NCBI RefSeq assembly: GCF_900774055.1
Contig: NZ_CAAGSW010000006.1
Span: 86,096 to 150,095 of the forward strand
Direction of reading: 5' to 3'
DNA: 64,000 bases
DNA from: Methanococcoides sp. AM1
GTDB lineage: Archaea; Halobacteriota; Methanosarcinia; Methanosarcinales; Methanosarcinaceae
Both the position numbers and the translations under genes were made by a program. The notes beneath the pieces are model-generated. The model was not told where the DNA came from. It did not search any database and saw only the letters and a program-made list of their open reading frames with translations. Shown here one piece after another: positions 21,191-29,976 of this stretch; within the stretch, counting starts at the first letter, position 1; the number at the start of each line of letters is the position of its first letter.

Positions 21191-21523
21191 ATGATAATTC
21201 CTGAACCGATCGAAAATGAAGTGAAACTGCTTGGGGGAACTGAAGGTATTGCATTGAGGATCGCAGATGATGACAAGATCGCCAGGCAAAGTGGCATACA
21301 TCATGCACTATCCTCCGCGATACGCCTGAAAATACTCAACCTTGTGCTGGTGCAGCCCCTGTGTGTCTGCCTGATCAAGGATATCACAAATATGCCCGAT
21401 TCAAAACTCTCCTACCATCTTTCGATCCTTGTGGATAATGGGCTTATTCATCGGGAGAAAAGTGGTAACTGGATAATCTATCATCCAACAGAAGAAGGCA
21501 GGAAGTATAAGGTAGAGCCTTAA
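21191..21523 (+). CDS. ArsR/SmtB-family winged-helix regulator
   Basis: The 110-residue protein is a winged-helix repressor: SSAIRLKILNLV, then SKLSYHLSILVDNGLI (recognition helix) and the wing HREKSGNWIIYHPT. A CVC pair just before the recognition helix (PLCVCLIKDI) matches the position of the alpha-3 cysteine metal or metalloid site of ArsR proteins (ELCVCDL), so thiol-based sensing is possible. An N-terminal extension of about 30 residues is unusual. ATG 21191 follows AGGTG. No target gene is evident; the glycosyltransferase gene lies 96 bases upstream. Confidence 0.88.
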   Translation: MIIPEPIENEVKLLGGTEGIALRIADDDKIARQSGIHHALSSAIRLKILNLVLVQPLCVCLIKDITNMPDSKLSYHLSILVDNGLIHREKSGNWIIYHPTEEGRKYKVEP

Positions 21524-21620
21524 AAGAACCCAAGACTTCTTTCAGCTTGTTTCTTGTTTTTGTTATTTATTATTATTAAGATCTGCAAAGAACAGAGTTA
21601 AACTTAATTGAATATTGAGA

Positions 21621-21695
21621 TGGGCCTAACCGGATTTGAACCGGTGATCGCCCGGTTATGAGCCGGGCGCTCTAACCTGACTAAGCTATAGGCCC
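21621..21695 (-). tRNA. tRNA with CAT anticodon, probably tRNA-Ile2 (or elongator Met)
   Basis: A complete 75-nt cloverleaf: acceptor GGGCCTA/TAGGCCC, discriminator A, anticodon CAT at 21660-21658, T-arm GTTCAAATC. No CCA is encoded. The GGGCC acceptor with A73 resembles archaeal isoleucine tRNAs more than elongator Met (which begin GCC), so this may be the Ile2 species whose C34 is modified to agmatidine. Annotation pipelines may label it Met. Confidence 0.93.
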
Positions 21696-21717
21696 TCAAA
21701 AAAAGGTAAGTAGAAAA

Positions 21718-21790
21718 CGCCGCCAACAGGGCTCGAACCTGTGACATTCTGATTAACAGTCAGACACTCTACCAACTGAGTTATAGCGGC
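21718..21790 (-). tRNA. tRNA-Asn (GTT)
   Basis: A 73-nt cloverleaf: acceptor GCCGCTA/TGGCGGC, discriminator G73, anticodon GTT at 21757-21755, T-arm GGTTCGAGCC. No intron and no encoded CCA. It lies 22 bases upstream, in transcription order, of the CAT tRNA and is probably cotranscribed with it. Confidence 0.95.
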
Positions 21791-21926
21791 ACTTGATTGC
21801 GCTTCAACGCACGATTCCTCCTAATGCAGTTATCGAACTTAAACCTTTTGTTCGAAAAAGCAAAAATGCCCGCAATAAGCAGGAATTTTCGCAATTTTGA
21901 ACCAAAATACCGCCCTAGGATTCCAC

Positions 21927-22952
21927 TCAAAGACCACCATATTCACCATAGATATTGATAGGCTCCCCACAATTGCGGCACTTGTGCTCCGGAGTAATAT
22001 TGTACTCATTCACATCGAATAGCCCGCGCCCTATCAGAAGTTCGCCACAAGAAGGACAATATGTGCCCTCATACTGGTGGCCAAAAACGTTTCCAATGTA
22101 AACGTACCTCAAACCTTCATCCAATGCAATACCATGGGCTATCTCAAGTGTTTCCACCGGTGTTGGCGGCAGATGCTTCATCTTATAATATGGCTGGAAT
22201 CGGGTAAAGTGTATCGGAGTGTCAGCGCCCAGATTTTCATATACCCATGCGGAGAGTTGCCGTAGCTCATCCTCAGAATCGTTCAGTGTCGGTATGACAA
22301 GATTAACTACCTCCACATGCATCCCCAGTTCCTTTGCCAGTTTTGCAGACTCCAGCACAGGTGCAAGCCTGGCACCGACAGTCTCCCTGTAGAACTCTTC
22401 CGTAAAAGCCTTGATGTCCACCCTGAAAGCATCAAGATAAGGAGATATGTGCCGCAATGCTTCCGGAGTGATGTAACCATTGGTCACATATACTGTCCCC
22501 AGTCCGGATTCTTTTGCCAGCTTTGCAGAATCATAAGTGTACTCATACCAGATGGTCGGCTCGTTGTAGGTCCATGCAATAGATGATGATCCTGTGGCAA
22601 TGGCCCTATCCACTGCTTCCTGCGGCGTGATCTCCATGGATACAGCCTCATCCAGCCTGACCTGGGAAATTGTCCAGTTCTGGCAGTGCTTGCATCTGAA
22701 ATTACATCCAATGGTCCCCAGGGAATAAACCTTTGAACCGGGTTTAAAATGGAACAATGGTTTCTTCTCAATTGGATCAACTGCCTCACTGGAAACAGTG
22801 TTGTAGATCAGGGAAAAAAGCATACCATCGCGATTCTCCCTCACCCCGCAGATACCACTTTTACCTGAAGATATCTTGCACCTGTGATTGCAAAGGTTGC
22901 ATCGAACTTTCCCCTCATCCAGCTTTTCATAGAACATCGCTTCTTTAAGCAT
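21927..22952 (-). CDS. amrS: AmmeMemoRadiSam system radical SAM enzyme
   Basis: A radical SAM enzyme with the CNFRCKHCQNW (CxxxCxxC) cluster motif, an N-terminal extra cysteine set (CNLCNHRCKISSGKSGICGVR) and C-terminal zinc-type pairs (CPSC, CRNC). This is the PflA-like subfamily that co-occurs with AMMECR1 and Memo proteins; its substrate is unknown. The start at 22952 (MLKEAMFYEKL) is preceded by GGGG; the open frame extends to 22979. The Memo partner is encoded about 5.5 kb away (28453-29247). A zinc or RNA-modification role has been proposed for the family but nothing here decides it. Confidence 0.93.
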   Translation of the reverse strand: MLKEAMFYEKLDEGKVRCNLCNHRCKISSGKSGICGVRENRDGMLFSLIYNTVSSEAVDPIEKKPLFHFKPGSKVYSLGTIGCNFRCKHCQNWTISQVRLDEAVSMEITPQEAVDRAIATGSSSIAWTYNEPTIWYEYTYDSAKLAKESGLGTVYVTNGYITPEALRHISPYLDAFRVDIKAFTEEFYRETVGARLAPVLESAKLAKELGMHVEVVNLVIPTLNDSEDELRQLSAWVYENLGADTPIHFTRFQPYYKMKHLPPTPVETLEIAHGIALDEGLRYVYIGNVFGHQYEGTYCPSCGELLIGRGLFDVNEYNITPEHKCRNCGEPINIYGEYGGL

Positions 22953-22985
22953 TAGTATTCCCCAAGACAACATTATCACAGATGG

Positions 22986-23138
22986 TTAAAAAACCTTCTT
23001 TAAGTAGAATGGAACGAGATGAGATAAGATCCAGTTAAATGAGAAAGAGTGGAATAAAGTGCAATAGATCAGACTGGTGTGAATGAAGTGAGATGGAGTG
23101 GAGTGGAATCGATAGGAGTAGAATAGAATAAAGATCAA
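22986..23138. repeat. Degenerate purine-rich GAATG/GAGTG array
   Basis: The spacer between amrS and idsA is made largely of decayed pentamer-like units on the plus strand (GAATG, GAGTG, GGAGT, GAATA), densest at about 23085-23130. The minus strand is correspondingly pyrimidine-rich. A frame open through it would encode a low-complexity F/S/H-rich peptide that I do not accept as a gene. Confidence 0.6.
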
Positions 23139-23157
23139 AATAAAAAAGAAGAAAAGA

Positions 23158-23179
23158 TTCCCTCCACCATGGAAGGGAA
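23158..23179 (-). terminator. Terminator after idsA
   Basis: On the minus strand TTCCCTTCC and GGAGGGAA pair around a short loop just after the idsA stop, followed by TCTTTTCTTCTTTTTT. The hairpin plus T-rich tract makes an intrinsic-type terminator that closes the long leftward block. Confidence 0.8.
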
Positions 23180-23185
23180 ACGAAA

Positions 23186-24154
23186 TCAATAGTTCCTGGT
23201 TACCATGTAGTCTGCGATAGCAAGCAGAATATCCTTTGCCTCAGAGTCGTCAAGAACATCGAGCATCTTTTTACCATTTTCAAGGTAAGTTGCAGAAAGT
23301 TCCTGTGCATATCCAATTGAACCGGATCTTTCAAGTATGGCAACTGCCTCATCGATCTGTTCAGGAGTAGCAGTTCCGCCTTTCCCGAATATCTCAAGTT
23401 CAACGCCATTGTTGAGAGCGTGAATAGCTATCAGTGTCCTCTTGCCTTCTATCAGGTCGCTTCCACGGACCTTGCCGAGGATCTCTTCAGGAGTCACCAT
23501 GTCGATGACATCATCCTGTATCTGGAAACTTATCCCTACAAGACGGCCGAACTCATAAAGCGCATCTGCAACCTCATCGGAAGCTCCGCCAAGCAGGGCA
23601 CCGACCTTTGCTACTGCACCATAGAGCACAGAGGTCTTTTTCTCAACCATCTCAAGATACTCTTCTTCTGAAACAGAATCACGAGTCTCAAAATCAATAT
23701 CCATCCACTGACCTTCACATATTTCAGTACAGGTCTTTGAAAGAAGAGCAACGCACTTCAGTATGCGTGCAGGATCCTTCTCCATAGATGAGATGATCTC
23801 AAAAGCTTTGGAATAGAGAGTATCTCCTGCGAGGATAGCACCTTCACTGCTCCACTTTACATGAACTGCAGGCATTCCACGCCTGACATCGTCATTGTCC
23901 ATTATATCGTCATGGACAAGGGTGAAATTGTGAACCAGTTCAACAGCTACTGCTGCCGGAACAACGGATATGGGATCGCCACCTACCGCCTCAGTTGCAA
24001 GCATAAGGACAGTAGGACGGAGACGTTTTCCACCTGCATCCGGCAAGTACCTTGATGCTTTGTAAAGCTCTTCAGGATGTGCGATCGGAAGAAGTTCCCC
24101 TATCCCTTTATCGACATGCACACTTCGCTTTTTTATTTCATCCATAAGATCCAT
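23186..24154 (-). CDS. idsA: Geranylgeranyl diphosphate synthase / polyprenyl synthetase
   Basis: This trans-isoprenyl diphosphate synthase makes the C15/C20 chains for archaeal ether lipids. Both aspartate-rich motifs are visible: DDIMDNDDVRRG (FARM) and QDDVIDM (SARM), with GGKRLRP upstream. Start 24154 (MDLMDEIKKRS) gives 322 residues and lies after the RNase J stop; the frame is open to 24214 but that would overlap RNase J. It ends the operon memo-mvk-ipk-fni-RNase J-idsA, which carries the archaeal mevalonate steps from mevalonate to the prenyl chain. Confidence 0.95.
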   Translation of the reverse strand: MDLMDEIKKRSVHVDKGIGELLPIAHPEELYKASRYLPDAGGKRLRPTVLMLATEAVGGDPISVVPAAVAVELVHNFTLVHDDIMDNDDVRRGMPAVHVKWSSEGAILAGDTLYSKAFEIISSMEKDPARILKCVALLSKTCTEICEGQWMDIDFETRDSVSEEEYLEMVEKKTSVLYGAVAKVGALLGGASDEVADALYEFGRLVGISFQIQDDVIDMVTPEEILGKVRGSDLIEGKRTLIAIHALNNGVELEIFGKGGTATPEQIDEAVAILERSGSIGYAQELSATYLENGKKMLDVLDDSEAKDILLAIADYMVTRNY

Positions 24155-24185
24155 ACTAACCACGACTATGTTATAATTCAAATGA

Positions 24186-25529
24186 TCATTCTTCAATATA
24201 TAGTTCTTCACCATTTCTCAACAGGTGTACGGTATCGCCCAGAACGTAGCCGGCATCTTCTGCCATCTCGATATAAGCGCTGTGCATCTCGATAGTACCG
24301 TGAGCAGGGATTACGTGTTCTGGATTGATCAAACGCAGAAGTTCCCAGTGATCTTCACGATAAGCATGTCCTGAAACGTGCACGTTATCATAGATACGGC
24401 CACCTCTCATTCGGATCTTGGTTTCCAGTGCGTAGCGGTTTGCCTGTGTCATTGGACTTGGGATCACGTTTGCAGAGAAGATAACACGATCTCCGGACTC
24501 AATTTCATAAGGAGTATCACCCTTTGCAACTCGTGAAAGAATAGCACCAGGTTCACCCTGATGACCAGTTACAATAGGCAGGTATTTTTCCTTACCTTCT
24601 TTCATGATCTTCTTGAACGCCTTATCGATATCCTTTCTCTTACCGTAGATCTCTACATTATCAGGGAAATCAATGTATCCCATATCCTTTGCAGTTACTA
24701 CATACTTGTCCATGGAACGACCCATCAATACAGGAATACGCCCCATCTCTTCAGCGAACTGGATGATAGAGTTAATACGGGATATGTGAGAAGCGAATGT
24801 CGTTATGATCATTCCAACATCTGATTCCTCTGTACCAAGAAGTACATCACGGACCATGTCATGAGCGATCCTCTCTGAAGGTGTTTTCCCTGCACGTTTT
24901 GCATTGGTACTTTCCACCATCATACAGATGACGCCTTCCTTTCCGAGTTCCCTGAGCCTGTCAAAGTCCGGCTGCTCACCCAGTGTAGGTGTACGGTCAA
25001 GCTTGAAATCACAAGCATAAAGTACAGCACCTGCTGGTGTGTGGACTGCTACGAATACAGCGTCGATTATACTGTGCTGGACACGTATCAGCTCAATAGA
25101 TACCTCATCATTGACCTGGTAGATACCACCTGCTTCAACCGGGATGATCCTGTTCTTTACACCGAACTTGCGTTCTGATTCGATCTGCTGCTTAACAAGA
25201 GCAACTGTGTACGGAGTACCGATGATCGGTGCAGTGTACCTGTGTGCAAGCTTTGAGATCGCACCAATGTGATCAAGGTGCCCGTGTGTACAAACGATAG
25301 CAGCAACGTTGCCGTTGACCTGCTTCATGATCGTATCATCAGGTATAGCACCCATTTCAATCAGTTCAAGAGAATGCATCTTATCAATTTCCACATCCTC
25401 ATGGATCTGGACCCTATCTAATCTCAGACCCATATCTACGATAATGATGTCTTCGTCAACCCTTATAGCAGTCATGTTGCGGCCCATTTCATTATATCCG
25501 CCAACTGCTATTATTCCAATATCTGTCAT
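24186..25529 (-). CDS. rnj: Ribonuclease J
   Basis: A beta-lactamase/beta-CASP nuclease with 5'-3' exonuclease activity in archaea. The zinc-binding THGHLDHIG motif (HxHxDH) is present, as are the beta-CASP histidine-containing segments (VSGHAYREDH, IPAHGT) near the C-terminus. Start ATG 25529 (MTDIGIIAVGG) follows a strong GGAGG; 12 upstream bases in frame (to 25541) are leader. At 447 residues it has the archaeal RNase J length. Its position between fni and idsA is common in euryarchaea. Confidence 0.94.
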   Translation of the reverse strand: MTDIGIIAVGGYNEMGRNMTAIRVDEDIIIVDMGLRLDRVQIHEDVEIDKMHSLELIEMGAIPDDTIMKQVNGNVAAIVCTHGHLDHIGAISKLAHRYTAPIIGTPYTVALVKQQIESERKFGVKNRIIPVEAGGIYQVNDEVSIELIRVQHSIIDAVFVAVHTPAGAVLYACDFKLDRTPTLGEQPDFDRLRELGKEGVICMMVESTNAKRAGKTPSERIAHDMVRDVLLGTEESDVGMIITTFASHISRINSIIQFAEEMGRIPVLMGRSMDKYVVTAKDMGYIDFPDNVEIYGKRKDIDKAFKKIMKEGKEKYLPIVTGHQGEPGAILSRVAKGDTPYEIESGDRVIFSANVIPSPMTQANRYALETKIRMRGGRIYDNVHVSGHAYREDHWELLRLINPEHVIPAHGTIEMHSAYIEMAEDAGYVLGDTVHLLRNGEELYIEE

Positions 25530-25651
25530 ATTTTCCTCCAATAAATTTCGGTTACTTTCAATACAAGTTATTCCTTTGGTCCCTTGACCAAAAAATGAAT
25601 GTGAATTGTTGTGTTTTGATGATGATCGCTCTTTTACAGATGCGACCTTAC

Positions 25652-26731
25652 TTAAAGTTCCTTTAAGTCAAAACCACGCTGTGTTATGTATTCCTTTGTC
25701 CAGCCTGTGACCACGGTCTTCGAATCAGTATGAAGCTCATTGACAGTCCCACATCCGCAAAGGAACATTGCAACTTTCAGTTCATTGAGCATGCCTGACA
25801 AGCTTTCTACCACCGCATCTTTTCCAATCAGTGCAGGTCCAACAAAAGGAAGCGCTGCACTTGCAGCACATGCTCCCAGAGAGAGGGATTTTGCAATATC
25901 AAGGCCTGTCCTGACACCACCTGTGGCTATCACAGGAAGGGAACTTCTGCATTCAAGCACACTGGAAACTGTGGGAATTCCGAAATCCCAATATAGTTCA
26001 CCCAGATGCCCGGATATTGTATCACCACTTTCATTTGCCCTATAAACTTCCACGCCGGACCAGCTGGTTCCACCAACTCCCCCAACATCTATTGCACTGA
26101 CGCCTGCCTTTTTAAGCATTTGTGCATCTTCTTTGGAGATACCCGCACCGGTTTCCTTTGCAATTATCGGGACCTTCAATGAGCAGACCTCTTCTATAGC
26201 TTCAAGCACACCGGTAGCATCCCTGTCGCCTTCAGGCTGTATAGCCTCCTGAAGAAAATTGAGATGAACAGCCATTGCATCTGCATCCAGCATTTCCACA
26301 AGCTTTTCAATCGATTCAATGTCGTATTCCCTGAGCTGTGCTGCCCCGATATTCCCATAGACAAATGCATTCGGAGCTACATCACGCACGATACTGAATG
26401 AATCTTCCTGTTCAGGGTCCTCTATGGCAGCCCTCTGGCTACCCACGCCGATCCCAACACCAACCTCTTCAGCAGCTTCTGCAAGTGCTGCATTTACCGG
26501 CTTGGTATCCGGATGACCTCCGGTTATTGATGCTATCAAAAAAGGTGCCTTCAACTCCTTTCCCAGGAATTTGGTGGAAAGGTCGATCTCGTCCATATTG
26601 ATCTGAGGTAGTGCTCTGTGTACAAGCATCACATCATCGAATCCTGGCGTAACGTCCCTTGATTCTACCGGACGCTGCGCACAATGCTCAAGATGTTCTA
26701 TCTTTCTTCTGGACGTACTCAAATTTATCAA
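25652..26731 (-). CDS. fni: Type 2 isopentenyl-diphosphate delta-isomerase
   Basis: The FMN-dependent isomerase interconverts IPP and DMAPP. The 359-residue protein has the N-terminal SRRKIEHLEHC motif, SITGG, VGSQRAA, HLNFLQEAIQPEGDRD and ATGGVRTGLDIAKS FMN/phosphate-binding segments. The start appears to be TTG at 26731 (MINLSTSRRKIEH, matching Methanosarcina homologues); a second TTG at 26722 is better spaced from AGGT. It follows ipk by 15 bases. Confidence 0.95.
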   Translation of the reverse strand: MINLSTSRRKIEHLEHCAQRPVESRDVTPGFDDVMLVHRALPQINMDEIDLSTKFLGKELKAPFLIASITGGHPDTKPVNAALAEAAEEVGVGIGVGSQRAAIEDPEQEDSFSIVRDVAPNAFVYGNIGAAQLREYDIESIEKLVEMLDADAMAVHLNFLQEAIQPEGDRDATGVLEAIEEVCSLKVPIIAKETGAGISKEDAQMLKKAGVSAIDVGGVGGTSWSGVEVYRANESGDTISGHLGELYWDFGIPTVSSVLECRSSLPVIATGGVRTGLDIAKSLSLGACAASAALPFVGPALIGKDAVVESLSGMLNELKVAMFLCGCGTVNELHTDSKTVVTGWTKEYITQRGFDLKEL

Positions 26732-26746
26732 ACCTGTAAATGTATA

Positions 26747-27520
26747 TTATGATTCTCTAATTGCAGTCCCGATATTTTCACCATTCAGAAAACTCGAAAC
26801 ATTCCCTGCAACTGTTGCATTGAATATATAGGAAGTTATACTTGATGCTTTTCCAAGATCCAGCATCTCAAGCACTTTCCCAAGCATACCACCGGTCACA
26901 TCCGTACCTGCCGAACCACCGATATACCCCTTCATTTCTTCGAAATTATCCGAAGTGATCACAGGAATAGTGTTGCCCTTGTCATCAAGGACACCGTTTG
27001 CAGCACTGCCAACACCAATGCGGGAAGCACCAAGTGCCGTTGCGAGATAAGGAATTACCTGATCACCTGATACGATAGACACGCCTTTTTCAGTATCCAT
27101 CACTACATCACCATGCAGTACAGGCACAAGACCCTTTTCAAGCATCAAAAGGATGCTGCCAAGATACATCTCTGAGATCCGGCCACCCTTTGCAACAGTA
27201 CAGCCCATAGGATGAACTGCGATCGCATTGACACCTTCTTCGTCCAGAATGTCCACAACGATCCGGTTCAGGGATTTTACAGCCTTGTGAGTGACAACCG
27301 CACCTTCTGCATGGAATCTTTCGGTAAGTGCATACCTCTTTGCCTGAGGATGACCAAATGAACCGGCACCATGAACAATGATAAGTTTTCCTTCAAACCC
27401 TGAGATCTCACGCGCAATGCGGACTATCTCTTCTTCCCAGGCAAGACCATCCTCCGAATTCTTGTCGGTAATGACGCTCCCGCCAATTTTCAATATTGTG
27501 ATATCGTTTGTTGAACTCAC
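26747..27520 (-). CDS. ipk: Isopentenyl phosphate kinase
   Basis: IPK phosphorylates isopentenyl phosphate to IPP in the archaeal modified mevalonate pathway. The 257-residue amino-acid-kinase-fold protein has LKIGGSVITDK at the N-terminus, VHGAGSFGHPQAKRY containing the catalytic histidine, and VLHGDVVMD/SGDQ. It begins with GTG overlapping the mvk stop by 4 bases (GTGA), so translation is coupled. Confidence 0.96.
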   Translation of the reverse strand: MSSTNDITILKIGGSVITDKNSEDGLAWEEEIVRIAREISGFEGKLIIVHGAGSFGHPQAKRYALTERFHAEGAVVTHKAVKSLNRIVVDILDEEGVNAIAVHPMGCTVAKGGRISEMYLGSILLMLEKGLVPVLHGDVVMDTEKGVSIVSGDQVIPYLATALGASRIGVGSAANGVLDDKGNTIPVITSDNFEEMKGYIGGSAGTDVTGGMLGKVLEMLDLGKASSITSYIFNATVAGNVSSFLNGENIGTAIRES

Positions 27521-28428
27521 AGGGATTCCACCCTTACACCAATATCCGTTGCTTTTGTAACAACAACTTCCCCGCCTGCAGAAGCAATTGCAGCAGCTAC
27601 CCCGCCCACAAGTTCATGCGGAGCGATCGCCACCATACAACCACCACCTCCTGCACCGGTTATCTTTGCACCATATGCTCCACTGTCACGGGCAGCATAC
27701 GTAAATGAACTTAATTCAGAACAACCCACACCAATAGCATCCAGAAGACCCTGATTAATATTCATGAGCTTGCCGATAGAAACATAATCCTTTGCATTCA
27801 CAAGTTCCTCGCCCGTTACTGACATCTTTCCGATGGATGATAGAACAGGACCGACAACATCAGGGAATTTCTCATTCAGCTCTGCAACATTTGCTACAAG
27901 CTCCTTTGTAGAAGAGAAGATATTGGTATTACCGACAACAATAGAACAATCAATAAGATCAAGCACCTTACGTTGGGGTATCATGACAACTCCACCCATG
28001 GTACAGACATATGTATCAGTCTGGCTTGCAGCACCCTGTATCCTCTGCTCGATCTCATGCCCCATTCGTGCAATATCATCAAGCTCAAGACCAATGCCAA
28101 GCAGACTATCCAGTGCCTTTATCGTTGCTATGGTAACAGCAGCAGACGAGCCAAGTCCTGAACCAACAGGTATCTCGGACTCGATGCTGATGCTTACACC
28201 TTCAAGAGAGGACATATTCTGGAAACGCTCAACAACCGCTGAAACATAAGGATGGACCTCAAAGTCGATCCCGGTAGTACCGAGGCTGGAACTAATAATT
28301 ATGGAATCTGCAGGGGCAACATTTATACGTGTGCGTATATCCACTGCACAACAAATAGCGGGTTCACCGTAAACTACGGCATGTTCACCGAAAAGATAGA
28401 CTTTCCCCGGTGCGGAACATGTGATCAT
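27517..28428 (-). CDS. mvk: Mevalonate kinase
   Basis: A GHMP kinase that phosphorylates mevalonate. The 303-residue protein has APGKVYLFGEHAVVYG at the N-terminus, the glycine/serine-rich ATP loop PVGSGLGSSAAV, and the C-terminal KITGAGGGGCM motif. ATG 28428 follows AAGGGG. It lies 24 bases downstream of the Memo gene and overlaps ipk by 4 bases. Confidence 0.97.
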   Translation of the reverse strand: MITCSAPGKVYLFGEHAVVYGEPAICCAVDIRTRINVAPADSIIISSSLGTTGIDFEVHPYVSAVVERFQNMSSLEGVSISIESEIPVGSGLGSSAAVTIATIKALDSLLGIGLELDDIARMGHEIEQRIQGAASQTDTYVCTMGGVVMIPQRKVLDLIDCSIVVGNTNIFSSTKELVANVAELNEKFPDVVGPVLSSIGKMSVTGEELVNAKDYVSIGKLMNINQGLLDAIGVGCSELSSFTYAARDSGAYGAKITGAGGGGCMVAIAPHELVGGVAAAIASAGGEVVVTKATDIGVRVESL

Positions 28429-28452
28429 CTTAAAAGCCCCTTGTACAGAATT

Positions 28453-29247
28453 TTATTCCACAATAATGCCAGCATATCCTACGACATTAGGATCGCCGGA
28501 AACCTCTCCGCTTGTGGCGTATTTTATCAATTCGGTGCTCTTTGCACCGTATTCCTTTGCAGCGCTCAACATTGCTGAGATAGGACCATACCCACAGGCT
28601 GAGATGTTCTCCTCATATCTTCTGCGATAAAGTTCAGGTACATCCATGTCCAGAATAGCTTCTATCAGATAATGGTCTACACGCTCAGCATGCTCTGCAG
28701 GAACATAATGTGACATATCACTTGATGCGATGAAAACTACCTTCTTTCCGGACTCTTTGGCTGCACGCGCAACTTCCTGACCTACCTCCACAGCAGTCTC
28801 CTCATCCTGCATACCCATGCATATAGGAAGGATCTTGAAATCATTCCCAAACCTGTGCTGAAGGAAAGGTATCTGTACTTCTATGGAATGCTCATATCTG
28901 TGAGCGACCTCATCCATATCGATAATGGTACCTGCAAGAAGCTTGCCAATATCCTTGTCTGTTTCGATCTCACCAAGTGGGTTCTTCCATGTATCCTGCG
29001 ACATTGCCACAGGGGACCCATACCCCGTATGGTTCGGTCCAAAAAAGATGTACGTATCAGCTTTAGGTAAGCTTGCATAAACATTTGCCGCAACTGAACC
29101 AGAATAAACATATCCTGCATGCGGAACTACTGCTCCGATAACATCGCGAGGAGTGACCTCAATGCTATTAAAGCATCTGGAAACCTCTTTTTTAAGGGTC
29201 TTCGGACTTAACGGATAGAACTGACCTGCAACAGCTGGTTGTCTCAT
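28453..29247 (-). CDS. amrB: AmmeMemoRadiSam system protein B (Memo1 family)
   Basis: A Memo-family protein, related in fold to class III extradiol dioxygenases. Start ATG 29247 (MRQPAVAGQFYP) follows GAGGTGA and gives 264 residues; the frame remains open to 29343 but overlaps rpsB. Candidate metal ligands are in VVPHAGYVYSG, GPNHTGYG, EHSIEVQIPFL and SSDMSHY. Its location between rpsB and mvk is shared by many euryarchaea and has led to proposals of a link to isoprenoid metabolism. Biochemical role unknown. Confidence 0.94.
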   Translation of the reverse strand: MRQPAVAGQFYPLSPKTLKKEVSRCFNSIEVTPRDVIGAVVPHAGYVYSGSVAANVYASLPKADTYIFFGPNHTGYGSPVAMSQDTWKNPLGEIETDKDIGKLLAGTIIDMDEVAHRYEHSIEVQIPFLQHRFGNDFKILPICMGMQDEETAVEVGQEVARAAKESGKKVVFIASSDMSHYVPAEHAERVDHYLIEAILDMDVPELYRRRYEENISACGYGPISAMLSAAKEYGAKSTELIKYATSGEVSGDPNVVGYAGIIVE

Positions 29248-29326
29248 ACTATTGTCACCTCTTGCGCCCCCAATGGAACATCTGCTGTATGAGCAATGGT
29301 GCAACGAAAAAATGAGAACAGGTCGT

Positions 29327-29971
29327 TTAAAGACCTGTTTCAAAGTCGGTTAACTCGTAGTTGAAAGGAATACCCCTTTCGTTTGCAACTTCCCTTGCAA
29401 GAAGCCAGTACACAAGAGAAAGTGCTTTCCTACCCTTGTTGTTGGTTGGGATAACAAGATCGACATTGGATGTCATGTTATTGGTATCACAGAATGCAAC
29501 TACAGGAATACCCACGCTGACAGCTTCCTTAATTACCTGTGCATCTCCTGCAGGGTCTGTCACAATAATTGCATCTGGCTCATAGAAACCTTCCTGAACA
29601 GGGTTTGTAAGAGTACCTGGAATGAACCTTCCAACTCTTGAAACTGCGCCTACTGCCTTGGAGAACATTGTTGCAGGATACTGACCGTACTGACGTGCGG
29701 ACACAACAAGTATTCTGGATGGGTCATATTTTGAAAGGAAATGTGCAATTGATCTGATCCTCTCATCTGTTGACTGGATATCAAGCACGTAAAGACCATC
29801 TGTCCTTACACGGTAGACGAACTTCATCATGTTCTGGGTCTTCTGCTGTGTACCAATGTGCACACCTGCTGCCAGATATTCATCTATAGGTACTAATGAT
29901 GTTGATTCGGTTGCTTCCTGTGCTGCTGCGCTTTCTTCAGCATTAACTTCAATATTTTCTGTAGATTCCAT
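29327..29971 (-). CDS. rpsB: Small ribosomal subunit protein uS2
   Basis: Ribosomal protein S2, 214 residues. The start is ATG 29971, five bases after GAGGTGA; a GTG at 29980 falls within that ribosome binding site. The N-terminus carries an acidic Glu/Ala-rich extension (about 28 residues) before the conserved [13 protein letters not shown] region. PNVNLVIPTNN-like sequence ([25 protein letters not shown]) marks the uS2 C-domain. It is five bases downstream of rpoK. Confidence 0.97.
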   Translation of the reverse strand: MESTENIEVNAEESAAAQEATESTSLVPIDEYLAAGVHIGTQQKTQNMMKFVYRVRTDGLYVLDIQSTDERIRSIAHFLSKYDPSRILVVSARQYGQYPATMFSKAVGAVSRVGRFIPGTLTNPVQEGFYEPDAIIVTDPAGDAQVIKEAVSVGIPVVAFCDTNNMTSNVDLVIPTNNKGRKALSLVYWLLAREVANERGIPFNYELTDFETGL

Positions 29972-29976
29972 AAAAT

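Noticed and set aside
22986..23189. 67-codon minus-strand frame between idsA and amrS
   Set aside because: Low-complexity F/S/H-rich product of the purine-rich repeat and terminator; no ribosome binding site.
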